A stretch of 64,000 nt of DNA from Promicromonospora umidemergens. GTDB lineage: Bacteria > Actinomycetota > Actinomycetes > Actinomycetales > Cellulomonadaceae. The stretch spans positions 62,001 through 126,000 of the forward strand of contig NZ_JAMTCT010000012.1 in assembly GCF_024171995.1 (NCBI RefSeq). Direction: 5' to 3'. Shown one piece after another: positions 44,208 to 51,981 of this stretch. Under the pieces are notes generated by a model that was not told the origin of the DNA, did no database searches, and saw only the letters and a list, made by a program, of their open reading frames with translations. How positions within the stretch are numbered: the first letter of the stretch is position 1; each line of letters begins with the position of its first letter. A program made the translations under genes and the position numbers.

Positions 44208-45248
44208 CTATCGCAACTCAAGCGGGGGCTCAATGCCCGGCGGGCTCATGGTGGCGGCAATGAACACGGCCTCGAAGTCCGCGGCGCGCATGATCTTCGC
44301 ACCGGTCAGATCGTCGAAGCTGTCGACCGCCAGTTCTCGGTCCTTGGTCATCGCACCGAACACGGCGAAGTACAGCTCGGCTCTGGGGTACCTCGCGCGC
44401 ACCTGTCGTGCGATATAGCCGATCACATCGGCGTGCTTGACCTCAAAGTCGCAGATCACGATGGTGGGAGCGTCTCTGGCGTCGGGGAAGAAGGACGCCT
44501 CGTCGAGCTCGACGCCGTCGCTCACCTTGTTGCAGCGCAGGTACCCGATAGGGCATCGGGCGAACCGGGTCGAGGCGAGGAATGTTGCCATCACCAGCCC
44601 GGCCTCGTTGATCCCGAAACAGATGTCAGCGTCGAGGCGCTTGCCGAGATTCTTGATCTGATGCGACAGGCTCTGAACGCCGTGGCCGAACGTCTCCCAC
44701 GTCAGATCGAGCAATCGCCCCGGCTGAGGATTAGGCAGGCTGAACACCTGGATATCAGGATTGCCGTACTCGACGGTGGGCACCGTCAAGATGAACTCCT
44801 GACCGGTCTGACCCTGCCACTCCCTCGCCGGGCGAACACTGTTGTGTGCTGCGCCAGGTATCGGGGCTGATGCGTCGCCTCTGATCGCTTGCTTGTCGGT
44901 GGCGAACTGCTTGAGAGCGAGTTGGTCCTCGGCCGTAAGGCGTTCGTAGGCTTCGGCGATCAGTTCTGTGGGATTGATGCTCTCCTCGGCCACGCCCAAG
45001 GGACCTTTGCCATAGGCAGCACACAGGATGAGCAGGCTCGACATCGAGGGCGGTGAGCCCTGTCCTCGGCCGCGGGCCCACGTCTCCCAGGCGTTGATGG
45101 TCGTGCCGCCCAGGCTGGTCTGATTTCCGGTGACGTCGTTATAGCGCCCGGCTGCCTGGTCTTGTGACAAGCCGGCCGCATACCGGTGTGCCTGCAAGCT
45201 CGGTACGTCTGGGTACCGGGCCATCAGCTCGACTGCGGCGTCCTTCAC
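44208..45248 (-). CDS. HTH domain fused to a phosphoribosyltransferase-like domain
   Basis: A 346-residue protein. Residues about 15-85 look like an XRE-type helix-turn-helix (AHRYAAGLSQDQAAGRYND, then TTINAWETWARG). Residues about 207-300 resemble a type I PRTase core: DADICFGINEAGLVMATFLA followed by APTIVICDFEVKHADVIGYI at the position of the PRPP loop. That loop lacks the normal DDxxTTG, so PRPP catalysis is doubtful and a ligand-sensing role is more likely. The GTG at 45248 lies 42 bp from the IS1380 insertion, which has cut off any native promoter further upstream. GC content looks lower than in the core genes. Confidence 0.65.
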   Translation of the reverse strand: MKDAAVELMARYPDVPSLQAHRYAAGLSQDQAAGRYNDVTGNQTSLGGTTINAWETWARGRGQGSPPSMSSLLILCAAYGKGPLGVAEESINPTELIAEAYERLTAEDQLALKQFATDKQAIRGDASAPIPGAAHNSVRPAREWQGQTGQEFILTVPTVEYGNPDIQVFSLPNPQPGRLLDLTWETFGHGVQSLSHQIKNLGKRLDADICFGINEAGLVMATFLASTRFARCPIGYLRCNKVSDGVELDEASFFPDARDAPTIVICDFEVKHADVIGYIARQVRARYPRAELYFAVFGAMTKDRELAVDSFDDLTGAKIMRAADFEAVFIAATMSPPGIEPPLELR

Positions 45249-45286
45249 GGACCTCAGCTCGGTCCACAGTTTCTTCCCTTGCGCGG

Positions 45287-45290
45287 CTAG
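45287..45290 (+). repeat. IS target site duplication, left copy (CTAG)
   Basis: CTAG directly abuts the left inverted repeat and is repeated at the right end (46986-46989). IS1380-family elements make 4-bp duplications. Confidence 0.85.
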
Positions 45291-46985
45291 CCTCGGGCTT
45301 TCATCGGTGAGGTGTCCGCGGGCTGGCTGATGAGAGCGAAAGGTGCCACTGAGCTGGGATAATACGGCTTGTCGAAGGTCGTATCAGTCCAGAATCAGGA
45401 GCACCTTTCAGGTGAGGAAGCCTACCGGGTTCTACCCGCGCCCCAGAGTCGATGTCCGCAACGTGGGAGCGGTCGGGAACGCGGGCGGGGTGCTGGTCAC
45501 CGACACCGTCCGCGCAGTCGGTCTCGACGCCGTGCTGACCCGGGAGCTGGGGCCGTGGCGCAAACCGCTGGCGGTGCATGATCCGGGCAAGGTCCTGCTC
45601 GACCTCGCGATCATGCTCGTGCTGGGCGGCGACGCCTGCGCGGACATCGCGTTGCTGCGGTCCGAGCCAGGCATCTTCGGTCGGGTCGCATCCGATGCGA
45701 CGGTCTCGCGCACGATCACGGCGCTGGCTGCTGATGCCGACAGGTCGCTGGCCGCGATCGACCGGGCCCGGGCGGCAGCTCGCGCCCGGGCGTGGGCCCT
45801 GGCCGAGACACACGCCCCGGACCACGACACCGGGGCGAGGAACCCGTTGGTGATCGATCTGGACGCCACCCTGGTGACCGCGCACTCCGACAAGGAGCAG
45901 GCCGCGCCGACGTTCAAGCGCGGGTTCGGGTTCCATCCCTTGTGCGCGTTCGTCGACCATGGTGCCGACGGGACCGGGGAACCGCTGGTGATCCGGCTGC
46001 GACCCGGCAACGCCGGGTCGAACACCGCGGCCGACCACATCGCCGTGGTCAAACAGGCGCTCAGTCAGCTGCCCGGCCATGTTCCCGGCCGCCGGGCCGG
46101 GAAGAAGGTCCTGGTCCGCACCGACGGCGCCGGCGGGACGCACGACTTCATCGCGTGGCTGGCCAGGCGGGGTCTGTCCTACAGCGTGGGGTTCACGCTC
46201 CCGGAGAACACCCCGGACCTGCTCGCCCAGATCCCGCAGGACGTGTGGACCGAGGCCTACGACGCCCACGACCAGGTCCGCGACGGCGCCTGGGTCGCCG
46301 AGCTGACCGGACTCATGGACCTGACCGGGTGGCCGCCCGGGATGCGCGTCATCGTCCGCAAGGAACGGCCTCACCCCGGGGCGCAGCTGCGGTTCGAGGA
46401 CGTCGACGGCATGCGGATCACCGCGTTCGCGACCAACACCGCCCCGGGCGGCGCGGGCACCCAGCTCGCCGCGCTCGAGCTGCGGCACCGCCGTCGGGCA
46501 CGCTGCGAGGACCGGATCCGCTGCGCGAAGGACACCGGGCTGACCAATCTGCCCCTGGCCTCGTTCGACGCCAACCGGATCTGGTGCGCCATCGTCGCGC
46601 TGGCCGGCGACCTCACCGCCTGGATGCAGACCCTCGCCCTGACCGACGAGCCGGCCCGCCGGTGGGAACCCAAACGCCTGCGGCTGCGCCTGTTCACGAC
46701 CCCGGCGGTCCTGGCCCGCCGCGCCCGCGGCCTCGTGCTGCACCTGGCCGACCACGCGCCCTGGGCCGGCCTCGCCGCCGACGGCATCCATCGGCTGCGG
46801 ACCCTCGGACCCGCACCTGGCTGACCCCGGCCAGACCGTCCCGACGACCCCGCACATCCGGACCAGTGGAACCCGGCGACCGGCCGACGCCGGCCGCGTT
46901 GTCACACCCACCTGCAAGAATCACGCCCCAACGACGGCACCGACGCCGCCCCAGCCACGCTCACCCGAGCGATGAAAGATCCGGG
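45291..46985 (+). mobile_element. Complete IS1380-family insertion sequence
   Basis: 1695 bp bounded by imperfect inverted repeats: left CCTCGGGCTTTCATCG (45291-45306) and right, read inwards, CCCGGATCTTTCATCG (46985-46970), with similarity continuing about 8 more bases. It is flanked by CTAG on both sides and carries one intact transposase. The perfect duplication and intact ORF indicate recent insertion. It separates two divergent gene groups. Confidence 0.9.
45412..46824 (+). CDS. IS1380-family transposase
   Basis: A 470-residue DDE transposase. The first acidic region is VIDLDATLVTAHSDKE, the second VRTDGAGGTHDFI, and the third is in the C-terminal half around RCEDRIRCAKDTGLTNLP. These match the IS1380 (DDE_Tnp_1-like) family in order. 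The GTG at 45412 follows AGGAG by about 10 nt; the frame is open further upstream to the IS end without a better start. Confidence 0.92.
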   Translation: MRKPTGFYPRPRVDVRNVGAVGNAGGVLVTDTVRAVGLDAVLTRELGPWRKPLAVHDPGKVLLDLAIMLVLGGDACADIALLRSEPGIFGRVASDATVSRTITALAADADRSLAAIDRARAAARARAWALAETHAPDHDTGARNPLVIDLDATLVTAHSDKEQAAPTFKRGFGFHPLCAFVDHGADGTGEPLVIRLRPGNAGSNTAADHIAVVKQALSQLPGHVPGRRAGKKVLVRTDGAGGTHDFIAWLARRGLSYSVGFTLPENTPDLLAQIPQDVWTEAYDAHDQVRDGAWVAELTGLMDLTGWPPGMRVIVRKERPHPGAQLRFEDVDGMRITAFATNTAPGGAGTQLAALELRHRRRARCEDRIRCAKDTGLTNLPLASFDANRIWCAIVALAGDLTAWMQTLALTDEPARRWEPKRLRLRLFTTPAVLARRARGLVLHLADHAPWAGLAADGIHRLRTLGPAPG

Positions 46986-46989
46986 CTAG
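46986..46989 (+). repeat. IS target site duplication, right copy (CTAG)
   Basis: CTAG directly follows the right inverted repeat and matches the left copy. Confidence 0.85.
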
Positions 46990-47269
46990 TTCTCTGCCTC
47001 GCGCCTGAGGAGTGATTCCTATGCGTTGATTGGTGCGTGAGCGCGGCGGTGCAGACGGCTTTCTCACGGCAGGTAGCCCTTCCACACCCGAACCTTAGCC
47101 ATCCTGGACCCTTTTGCCCATTGCAATGGGCAAGGTTTGCGGGCGAAGGCAGCACCACCGGTCAAGACACCCAAAAATCCGTTCGCCGTTGGCCTGCCGA
47201 ACAGGCGTCTGCACTCCCGATCGGATGCGACCTTGGTCGAGCTTCTCACCACCGACCCAAGGAACCGCC
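46990..47269. other. Former divergent promoter region, right of the IS
   Basis: Before the insertion this 280-bp stretch joined the 42 bp left of the IS as the gap between the HTH/PRTase gene and the HAD gene group. It is visibly more AT-rich than its neighbours. On the minus strand TAGGAA near 47011-47016 could be the original -10 of the HTH/PRTase operon. CCCATTGCAATGGG (47113-47126) is a perfect 14-bp palindrome and a good operator candidate. No convincing gene. Confidence 0.45.
47113..47126. promoter_or_regulatory. 14-bp palindrome, candidate operator
   Basis: CCCATTGCAATGGG is perfectly symmetric and lies 144 bp before the small coupled ORF. The HTH/PRTase protein encoded across the IS is an obvious candidate binder, by inference only. 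Confidence 0.45.
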
Positions 47270-47413
47270 GTGATAACTACGACCAGCGCGAAGGATGTCA
47301 GCTATGGCAGTGGAGCCATGGCGAAGCGGGATGCCACGGCTGACCGCCGCCAGGACTGCGGCGGTAGCCGGTTTGCGTTCGCCGGGCGCCAGCCTGTGGG
47401 AGCAGTCCGATGA
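47270..47413 (+). CDS. Small ORF coupled to the HAD phosphatase gene
   Basis: A 47-residue peptide from a GTG with AAGGAA about 8 nt upstream. Its TGA overlaps the HAD ATG as ATGA, the arrangement of translational coupling. The sequence is basic with one cysteine (RRQDCGGSRFAFAG) and matches nothing I recognise. It could be a leader peptide, a real small protein or chance. Confidence 0.4.
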   Translation: MITTTSAKDVSYGSGAMAKRDATADRRQDCGGSRFAFAGRQPVGAVR

Positions 47414-48279
47414 CCGCGACCGAGCCGAGCACGCAGATCGTGCGGCGACTGGTGGCGCTCGACATCGACGGAACTCTCCTCGTGACAGGCCAGGACCCGA
47501 CCCCTGCCGTTCTTGCTGGGATCCGGGCCGCCTCGTGTGTCGGGCACGAACTTGTGCTCGCCACGGGACGTTCTCTGTCCGGAGCGCTGTACGCAGCACG
47601 TCTCCTCGGAATCACAGACGGCTGGATCGTCGCCTCGAACGGAAGCGTCGTCGTCCGGCTGAACAGGGGTGCGTACGACCTCGTCGGGATACACACGGTT
47701 GATGCGAAGGCCGTCGTGCAGCTCGTGTCCGTCGTCCGCCCCGACCTTCGGATAGCGGCCGAGATCGTCGGCGTGGGTTACCACGTCTCGCAGCCGTTCC
47801 CTCCGCAGGAACTCGGCGGCGAACAGGTCGAGGCAACCCGACTCGACGACCTGTGGGCGGAGGCAACCCCGCGCCTGGCCATCTACGGCGCGGGCGCGCA
47901 GAACCTCGTCCCGTCGATTCGGGCGGGCGGGATGACCGCCACGCGGACCCGCCCGGACTGGGTCGACGTGACGCCCGGAGGGGTGAGCAAGGCGACCGCT
48001 CTGGAGACGATCCGCCGCGATCTCGGCATCCCGAAGAGCCGCACGGTCGCCGTCGGGGACAGCGAGAACGACATCTCGATGCTGACCTGGGCCGAGCGAG
48101 GTATCGCGATGGGTAACGCGTCTGCGCTGGTCCGGTTCTCCGCGAACTACGCGACCAAGGACGTCGAGGACGACGGTGCGGCTCTGATCCTGCATGCGCT
48201 TGCTCAGCCCGATCGTGAGGACCTCACGGGCGAGACCCGGGCGGGCGCAGTGACCGCCACCACCGTCCAGGCCCACTGA
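47410..48279 (+). CDS. HAD-IIB (Cof-type) phosphatase
   Basis: A 289-residue hydrolase. The nucleophile and acid/base are D18 and D20 in LDIDGTLL; motif II is ATGRS; motif III/IV is VAVGDSENDISML. A C2B cap lies between, as in sugar-phosphate and phosphomannomutase-like HADs. Substrate unknown. It starts a plus-strand group with the fused kinase gene and an acetyltransferase, and lies opposite the HTH/PRTase-phosphatase operon. Confidence 0.88.
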   Translation: MTATEPSTQIVRRLVALDIDGTLLVTGQDPTPAVLAGIRAASCVGHELVLATGRSLSGALYAARLLGITDGWIVASNGSVVVRLNRGAYDLVGIHTVDAKAVVQLVSVVRPDLRIAAEIVGVGYHVSQPFPPQELGGEQVEATRLDDLWAEATPRLAIYGAGAQNLVPSIRAGGMTATRTRPDWVDVTPGGVSKATALETIRRDLGIPKSRTVAVGDSENDISMLTWAERGIAMGNASALVRFSANYATKDVEDDGAALILHALAQPDREDLTGETRAGAVTATTVQAH

Positions 48280-48378
48280 ACTTGCGGCTGGACGGTGCCC
48301 AGCACCGCCGCCCGGCCGCAAGCCCGCTCCTGGCGGGCGTACGTGCAGGCACCACCCCGCACAACGAGGAGGAAGCAC

Positions 48379-49755
48379 ATGACCACCACCATCGCACGCG
48401 GCCTGCGAGAGGGCAGGGAGCTTGTCGACCCCGAGCTGTTCCACCGGCTCGTCCAGCGAGTCGCGGAGGAGCACGACCACGACCTGATCATGGCCGGTCG
48501 GATCGTGGACCAGGCCCTCGCGTTCCTCGGAACCACTGCCACACACGAGGGGCGCCCGCTCTCGGCGTCCGAGATCGTGGACCCGGGCTGGCACGAGTTC
48601 ATCCTGCACACGGTCGACTACGCCGAGTTCTGCGACCGGGTCGCCGGCCGCTTCCTGCACCACGTGCCCACCGACCCCGACGACGAGTCGGCCGAGGGCG
48701 TCCACGACACGCTCAGCTACACCGTGGACGCCATCGACGCCGCAGGGTTCTATGTCGACACCGAGCTGTGGCCGACCGCGCACGCGGGCAAGTGCTCGCA
48801 GTGCCACGCGGGCTGCAACCAGCTCGCCCGCCTGATCGACAGGGAGACACACATGAACCGCCGATCCTGGGACGAGCTGCCCGCCGACGTCCGCAACGCC
48901 ATCGAGGCGCGATGCGGGGCGATCCTACGCACGGAGACCCCGTCCGCCGGCCGGAACTCCGCCCTGTCCGCGTTGCTGCACACGGCGAACGGGAGCGTGT
49001 TCGTCAAAGGCATCCCGACCGACGTACGGCTGTTCAGAGCCCACCGGCACGAGATCCGCGTCAACACCTGGTTACGGCACCGCGTCTCCGGTGTCCCGTG
49101 CCTGCTGTGGACGATCGAGGTCGGGGGCTGGCTGCTCGCCGGGTACGAGCCCGTACCCGGCGAGCACGCCGACTTCTCACCCGGCTCGCCCGACATACCA
49201 ACCGTGGTCGACGCCATCTCGCGCCTGGCTGAGGAACTGACGCCGAGCCCCGCACCCGACGTGGCCCCGCTCCGCCGCAAGTACACGCGGCTGGCCGGGT
49301 GGCAGTGGCTCGCAGACAACCACGCGGACCAGCTCGACGCGTGGGAGAAGCAGCACCTCGACCTGCTGGTCAACCTCGACGACGAGGCACCGAACGCCCT
49401 GGCCGGGGACAGCCTCGTCCACGCCGACATCCACGAGCTGAACCTGCTTGTGGACAACGGCACGGTGAGCGTCATCGACTGGGCGTGGTCGCGGACCGGC
49501 CCGCCCTGGATCGATGCCGCGCTGCTCACCATCCGGCTGATCGCCGAAGGACACGACCCAGCCGACGCCGAACAACTCGTCTCGGGCACCTGGGGCATCC
49601 AGCACGCCAGCGCGACGGCGGATGCCCTCACCACGTTCGCCGCGACCACCTACGGCCAGTGGAGGCGGTTCTCCATCGAATTCCCCAGCCCGCACCGCGA
49701 GGCCCCGACCCGTGGCGCGCAACTCTGGACCCATCGCCGACTTCGTGCCATGTGA
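48379..49755 (+). CDS. Fusion of GRDP-like domain and APH-type kinase
   Basis: 458 residues. Residues 15-146 resemble the bacterial glycine-rich-domain-protein-like family (DPGWHEFILHTVDYAEFCDR, HHVPTD) and end in a Cys cluster C139, C142, C146 (KCSQCHAGC). Residues about 160-440 are an aminoglycoside-phosphotransferase-fold kinase with the catalytic H348-x-D350...N355 in VHADIHELN and the metal aspartate D367 in VIDWAW. I recall these two modules as separate genes in streptomycetes. An internal ATG (48853) with GGGAG 6 nt upstream falls exactly at the domain border, so the kinase may also be made alone. The main ATG has GAGGAGGAAG upstream. Substrate unknown. Confidence 0.75.
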   Translation: MTTTIARGLREGRELVDPELFHRLVQRVAEEHDHDLIMAGRIVDQALAFLGTTATHEGRPLSASEIVDPGWHEFILHTVDYAEFCDRVAGRFLHHVPTDPDDESAEGVHDTLSYTVDAIDAAGFYVDTELWPTAHAGKCSQCHAGCNQLARLIDRETHMNRRSWDELPADVRNAIEARCGAILRTETPSAGRNSALSALLHTANGSVFVKGIPTDVRLFRAHRHEIRVNTWLRHRVSGVPCLLWTIEVGGWLLAGYEPVPGEHADFSPGSPDIPTVVDAISRLAEELTPSPAPDVAPLRRKYTRLAGWQWLADNHADQLDAWEKQHLDLLVNLDDEAPNALAGDSLVHADIHELNLLVDNGTVSVIDWAWSRTGPPWIDAALLTIRLIAEGHDPADAEQLVSGTWGIQHASATADALTTFAATTYGQWRRFSIEFPSPHREAPTRGAQLWTHRRLRAM

Positions 49756-49770
49756 GGTCAGAATTCCCGT

Positions 49771-50619
49771 GTGTGCGGCTCGGGCTCGGAACTACGCTCC
49801 CCGGATGGATCAAGCTCGACCGCATACCGCGGCCACACTGACGACGACCTGCGGGCGCTGGGCGTGGTCCCGGGTGACGTGCTGCTGGTGCACTCGTCCG
49901 TGCAGAGCCTTGGCTTCGTAGCGGGCGGCGTGCAGGCCGTTGTCGAAGCGTTGCTGTCGGCCGTGGGCCCTGAGGGCACCCTCGTGGTCCCGACCCACAC
50001 GTCGGAGAACACCGACCCGGCAGGCTGGCAGGATCCGCCCGTCCCCGAGCAGTGGTGGCCGGTGATCCGGTCCGAGACGCCCGGATTCGACCCCGCACGT
50101 ACGCCCAGCCGCTGGGTCGGCGTCCTGTCTGAAGTCGTCCGAACCTGGCCGGGCGCCCTACGCAGCGGGCACCCGCAGGTGTCCTGCGCCGCGCTCGGCG
50201 CCCGCGCCCGGGAGGTGACCGTGGAGCACGACCTCGCCGAGTCGCACGGGGAGAGGTCTCCGATCGGTGCGGTCTACCGGCTCGGCGGCCGGGTCCTGCT
50301 CCTCGGCTGCGGTCACGACTCCAATACGTCCCTGCACCTAGCCGAGCGCCGTCAGGCGGCACCCCCGATGGGTGAGACAGGCGCGGCGATCAGCGACGCC
50401 GACGGGACGAGTCGCTGGGTGACCTGGACGGACCTCATGACTGGCGAGGAGGACTTCGACCGGCTCGGCGCCGCGTTCGAGGAGACCGGCGCGGTCACCC
50501 TCGGGCAGGTGGGGTCCGCCGCTGCCCGGCTCATGGACCAGCGGTCGCTCGTGGACTTCGCGGTGGACTGGATGTCGCGTAACCGGTGTGAGGTCGACGT
50601 CGATGCCGCCGGTTCGTAG
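49771..50619 (+). CDS. AAC(3)-family N-acetyltransferase
   Basis: A 282-residue protein of the antibiotic N3-acetyltransferase family, which acetylates the 3-amino group of 2-deoxystreptamine aminoglycosides. Visible motifs are DVLLVHSSVQSLGFVAGG, RSGHPQVSCAALG and ERSPIGAVYRLGGRVLLLGC with the catalytic region HDSNTSLHLAE. The GTG at 49771 gives an odd first 20 residues. A family-like N-terminus (MDQARPHTAATLT) is readable in another frame from the ATG at 49805, suggesting a one-base shift near 49840. The gene may therefore be slightly damaged, or start downstream. Confidence 0.82.
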   Translation: MCGSGSELRSPDGSSSTAYRGHTDDDLRALGVVPGDVLLVHSSVQSLGFVAGGVQAVVEALLSAVGPEGTLVVPTHTSENTDPAGWQDPPVPEQWWPVIRSETPGFDPARTPSRWVGVLSEVVRTWPGALRSGHPQVSCAALGARAREVTVEHDLAESHGERSPIGAVYRLGGRVLLLGCGHDSNTSLHLAERRQAAPPMGETGAAISDADGTSRWVTWTDLMTGEEDFDRLGAAFEETGAVTLGQVGSAAARLMDQRSLVDFAVDWMSRNRCEVDVDAAGS

Positions 50620-50643
50620 CGCACCGCTGTTAGCGTGCCGAGC

Positions 50644-51264
50644 ATGACGTCTCCCGTGTTCCAGCCCGGCCAGACCGTAGTGCGTCGCGAGATCATGCGC
50701 GGCGAGCCGTGGATCGCCGTCCCGCAGGTCTGTGTCCAGGATGACGGCGACCTGCTCGTCACCTACACCCCTGGCGGCACGACGCTGGCATACCCGCAGG
50801 CCGGCGCGTTCCCCGTGGGGGAGCACCCCTGGAAGGCCGCTGGTGGCACCCGCTGGCGCGGGCACGGTCGGCTCGAGCTCCACTGGGCCGGGGTGGAGCA
50901 TTCGCTCTTCCTGTTCTGGGCCGGTCCCGAGCGCGCCTTCCAGGGCTGGTACTTCAACCTCGAGGACGCGCCCCGCCGCACCGCCATCGGGTTCGACACG
51001 CTCGACCACGAGCTGGACGTGTGGTGGGCCGCCGACGCCGAGACGTACGAGTTCAAGGACGTCGTCGAGTTCGAGGAGACCGGGCCGGCGCGCTACCCCG
51101 GCCGCATGGAGCAGATCCGCGCCGAGGGCGACCGGATCGCCGGCCTGCTCGACGCCGGCGAGCTCTGGTGGGACAAGGCCTGGGCCGACTGGACGCCCGA
51201 CGCGTCGTGGCAGCCCCGCGAGATCCCCGCCGACTGGGCGAGCCTGCCGTTCGAGACGCGCTGA
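50644..51264 (+). CDS. DUF402 domain protein
   Basis: A 206-residue protein of the DUF402/FomD-like family, with the signature WYFNLEDAPRRTAIGFDTLD followed by a conserved acidic run DVVEFEETG. Characterised relatives are nucleoside phosphate/diphosphate hydrolases or bind nucleotides at these acids; function here is unknown. The ATG at 50644 gives the family-like start. It follows AAC(3) by 24 nt on the same strand. Confidence 0.82.
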   Translation: MTSPVFQPGQTVVRREIMRGEPWIAVPQVCVQDDGDLLVTYTPGGTTLAYPQAGAFPVGEHPWKAAGGTRWRGHGRLELHWAGVEHSLFLFWAGPERAFQGWYFNLEDAPRRTAIGFDTLDHELDVWWAADAETYEFKDVVEFEETGPARYPGRMEQIRAEGDRIAGLLDAGELWWDKAWADWTPDASWQPREIPADWASLPFETR

Positions 51265-51352
51265 ACAGCGACTCGCCGGTAGCGGCGTCCTGCCCGGCGG
51301 CTGTCGTCCCATTTCCGGTGGCAACCCGGTTCGTGGGCGCTACGGTCGGTTC

Positions 51353-51976
51353 GTGCCCTCTTCCGTTCCGGTCCCCAGGCCCGCCGCACCCGGTTCCTCG
51401 CCTCGACCCGCCCCGCCCGCCTTCGCCCACCGTGTCGACCCCGCCTGGCCCGTGACCACCGACCGCCTCACGCTCCGCCCGGTCGTCCCCGCCGATGCCG
51501 AGGCCTTCCTCGCCTGGCGCTCCAACACCTCCGTCGTGCGGTACATGTACCTGCCGCCGTGGGACCACCCCACGGCGGTGCTGAAGCTACGCACCTGGTC
51601 GAACGCCCCCTTCGAGCAGCCCGGCGACGTCCTGGTGCTGGCGGTCGAGCTCGACGGCGACGTGGTGGGCGAGACGCTGCTCAAGTGGGCGGCTGGCCCG
51701 CGCCAGGTCGAGATCGGCTACGCCCTGCACCCCGACGTCAGCGGACAGGGCCTGGCCACGGAGGCCGCCGGCGCGACCCTCCGGCTCGCCTTCTCCGCCT
51801 ACGGGTTCCACCGCGTGTTCGCGCGCATCGACGAGGAGAACGCCCCCTCGGTGCGCGTCGCGGAGCGCCTCGGCATGCGCAACGAGGCCCGCCTCGTGGA
51901 GAACGACCTGCGCGACGGCGTGTGGTCCACCGAGGTCGTCTACGCGATCCTCGATCGCGAGCACGCGCGCTCCTGA
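51353..51976 (+). CDS. GNAT acetyltransferase (RimJ/RimL-like)
   Basis: A 207-residue protein. After a Pro/Ala-rich N-terminal 30 residues, the GNAT fold begins TTDRLTLRPVVPADAEAFL, with the acetyl-CoA loop HPDVSGQGLATEAAGATL and HRVFARIDEENAPSVRVAERLGM typical of RimJ/RimL proteins. The substrate (protein N-terminus or small amine) is not inferable. The GTG start has no clear ribosome binding site. Confidence 0.85.
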   Translation: MPSSVPVPRPAAPGSSPRPAPPAFAHRVDPAWPVTTDRLTLRPVVPADAEAFLAWRSNTSVVRYMYLPPWDHPTAVLKLRTWSNAPFEQPGDVLVLAVELDGDVVGETLLKWAAGPRQVEIGYALHPDVSGQGLATEAAGATLRLAFSAYGFHRVFARIDEENAPSVRVAERLGMRNEARLVENDLRDGVWSTEVVYAILDREHARS

Positions 51977-51981
51977 GACTG

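Noticed and set aside
47295-47702. Open frame overlapping the small coupled ORF and the start of the HAD gene
   Set aside because: It lies out of frame with the conserved HAD gene for most of its length and has an Arg-rich shadow composition.
43262-50619. Interpretation as an aminoglycoside or aminocyclitol biosynthetic cluster
   Set aside because: IMPase, APH-like and AAC(3)-like genes fit superficially, but there is no inositol or deoxy-inosose synthase, no aminotransferase and no glycosyltransferase.
42833-50619. Prophage or integrative element
   Set aside because: No integrase, no tRNA gene, no phage structural or conjugation genes and no flanking direct repeats beyond those of the IS.
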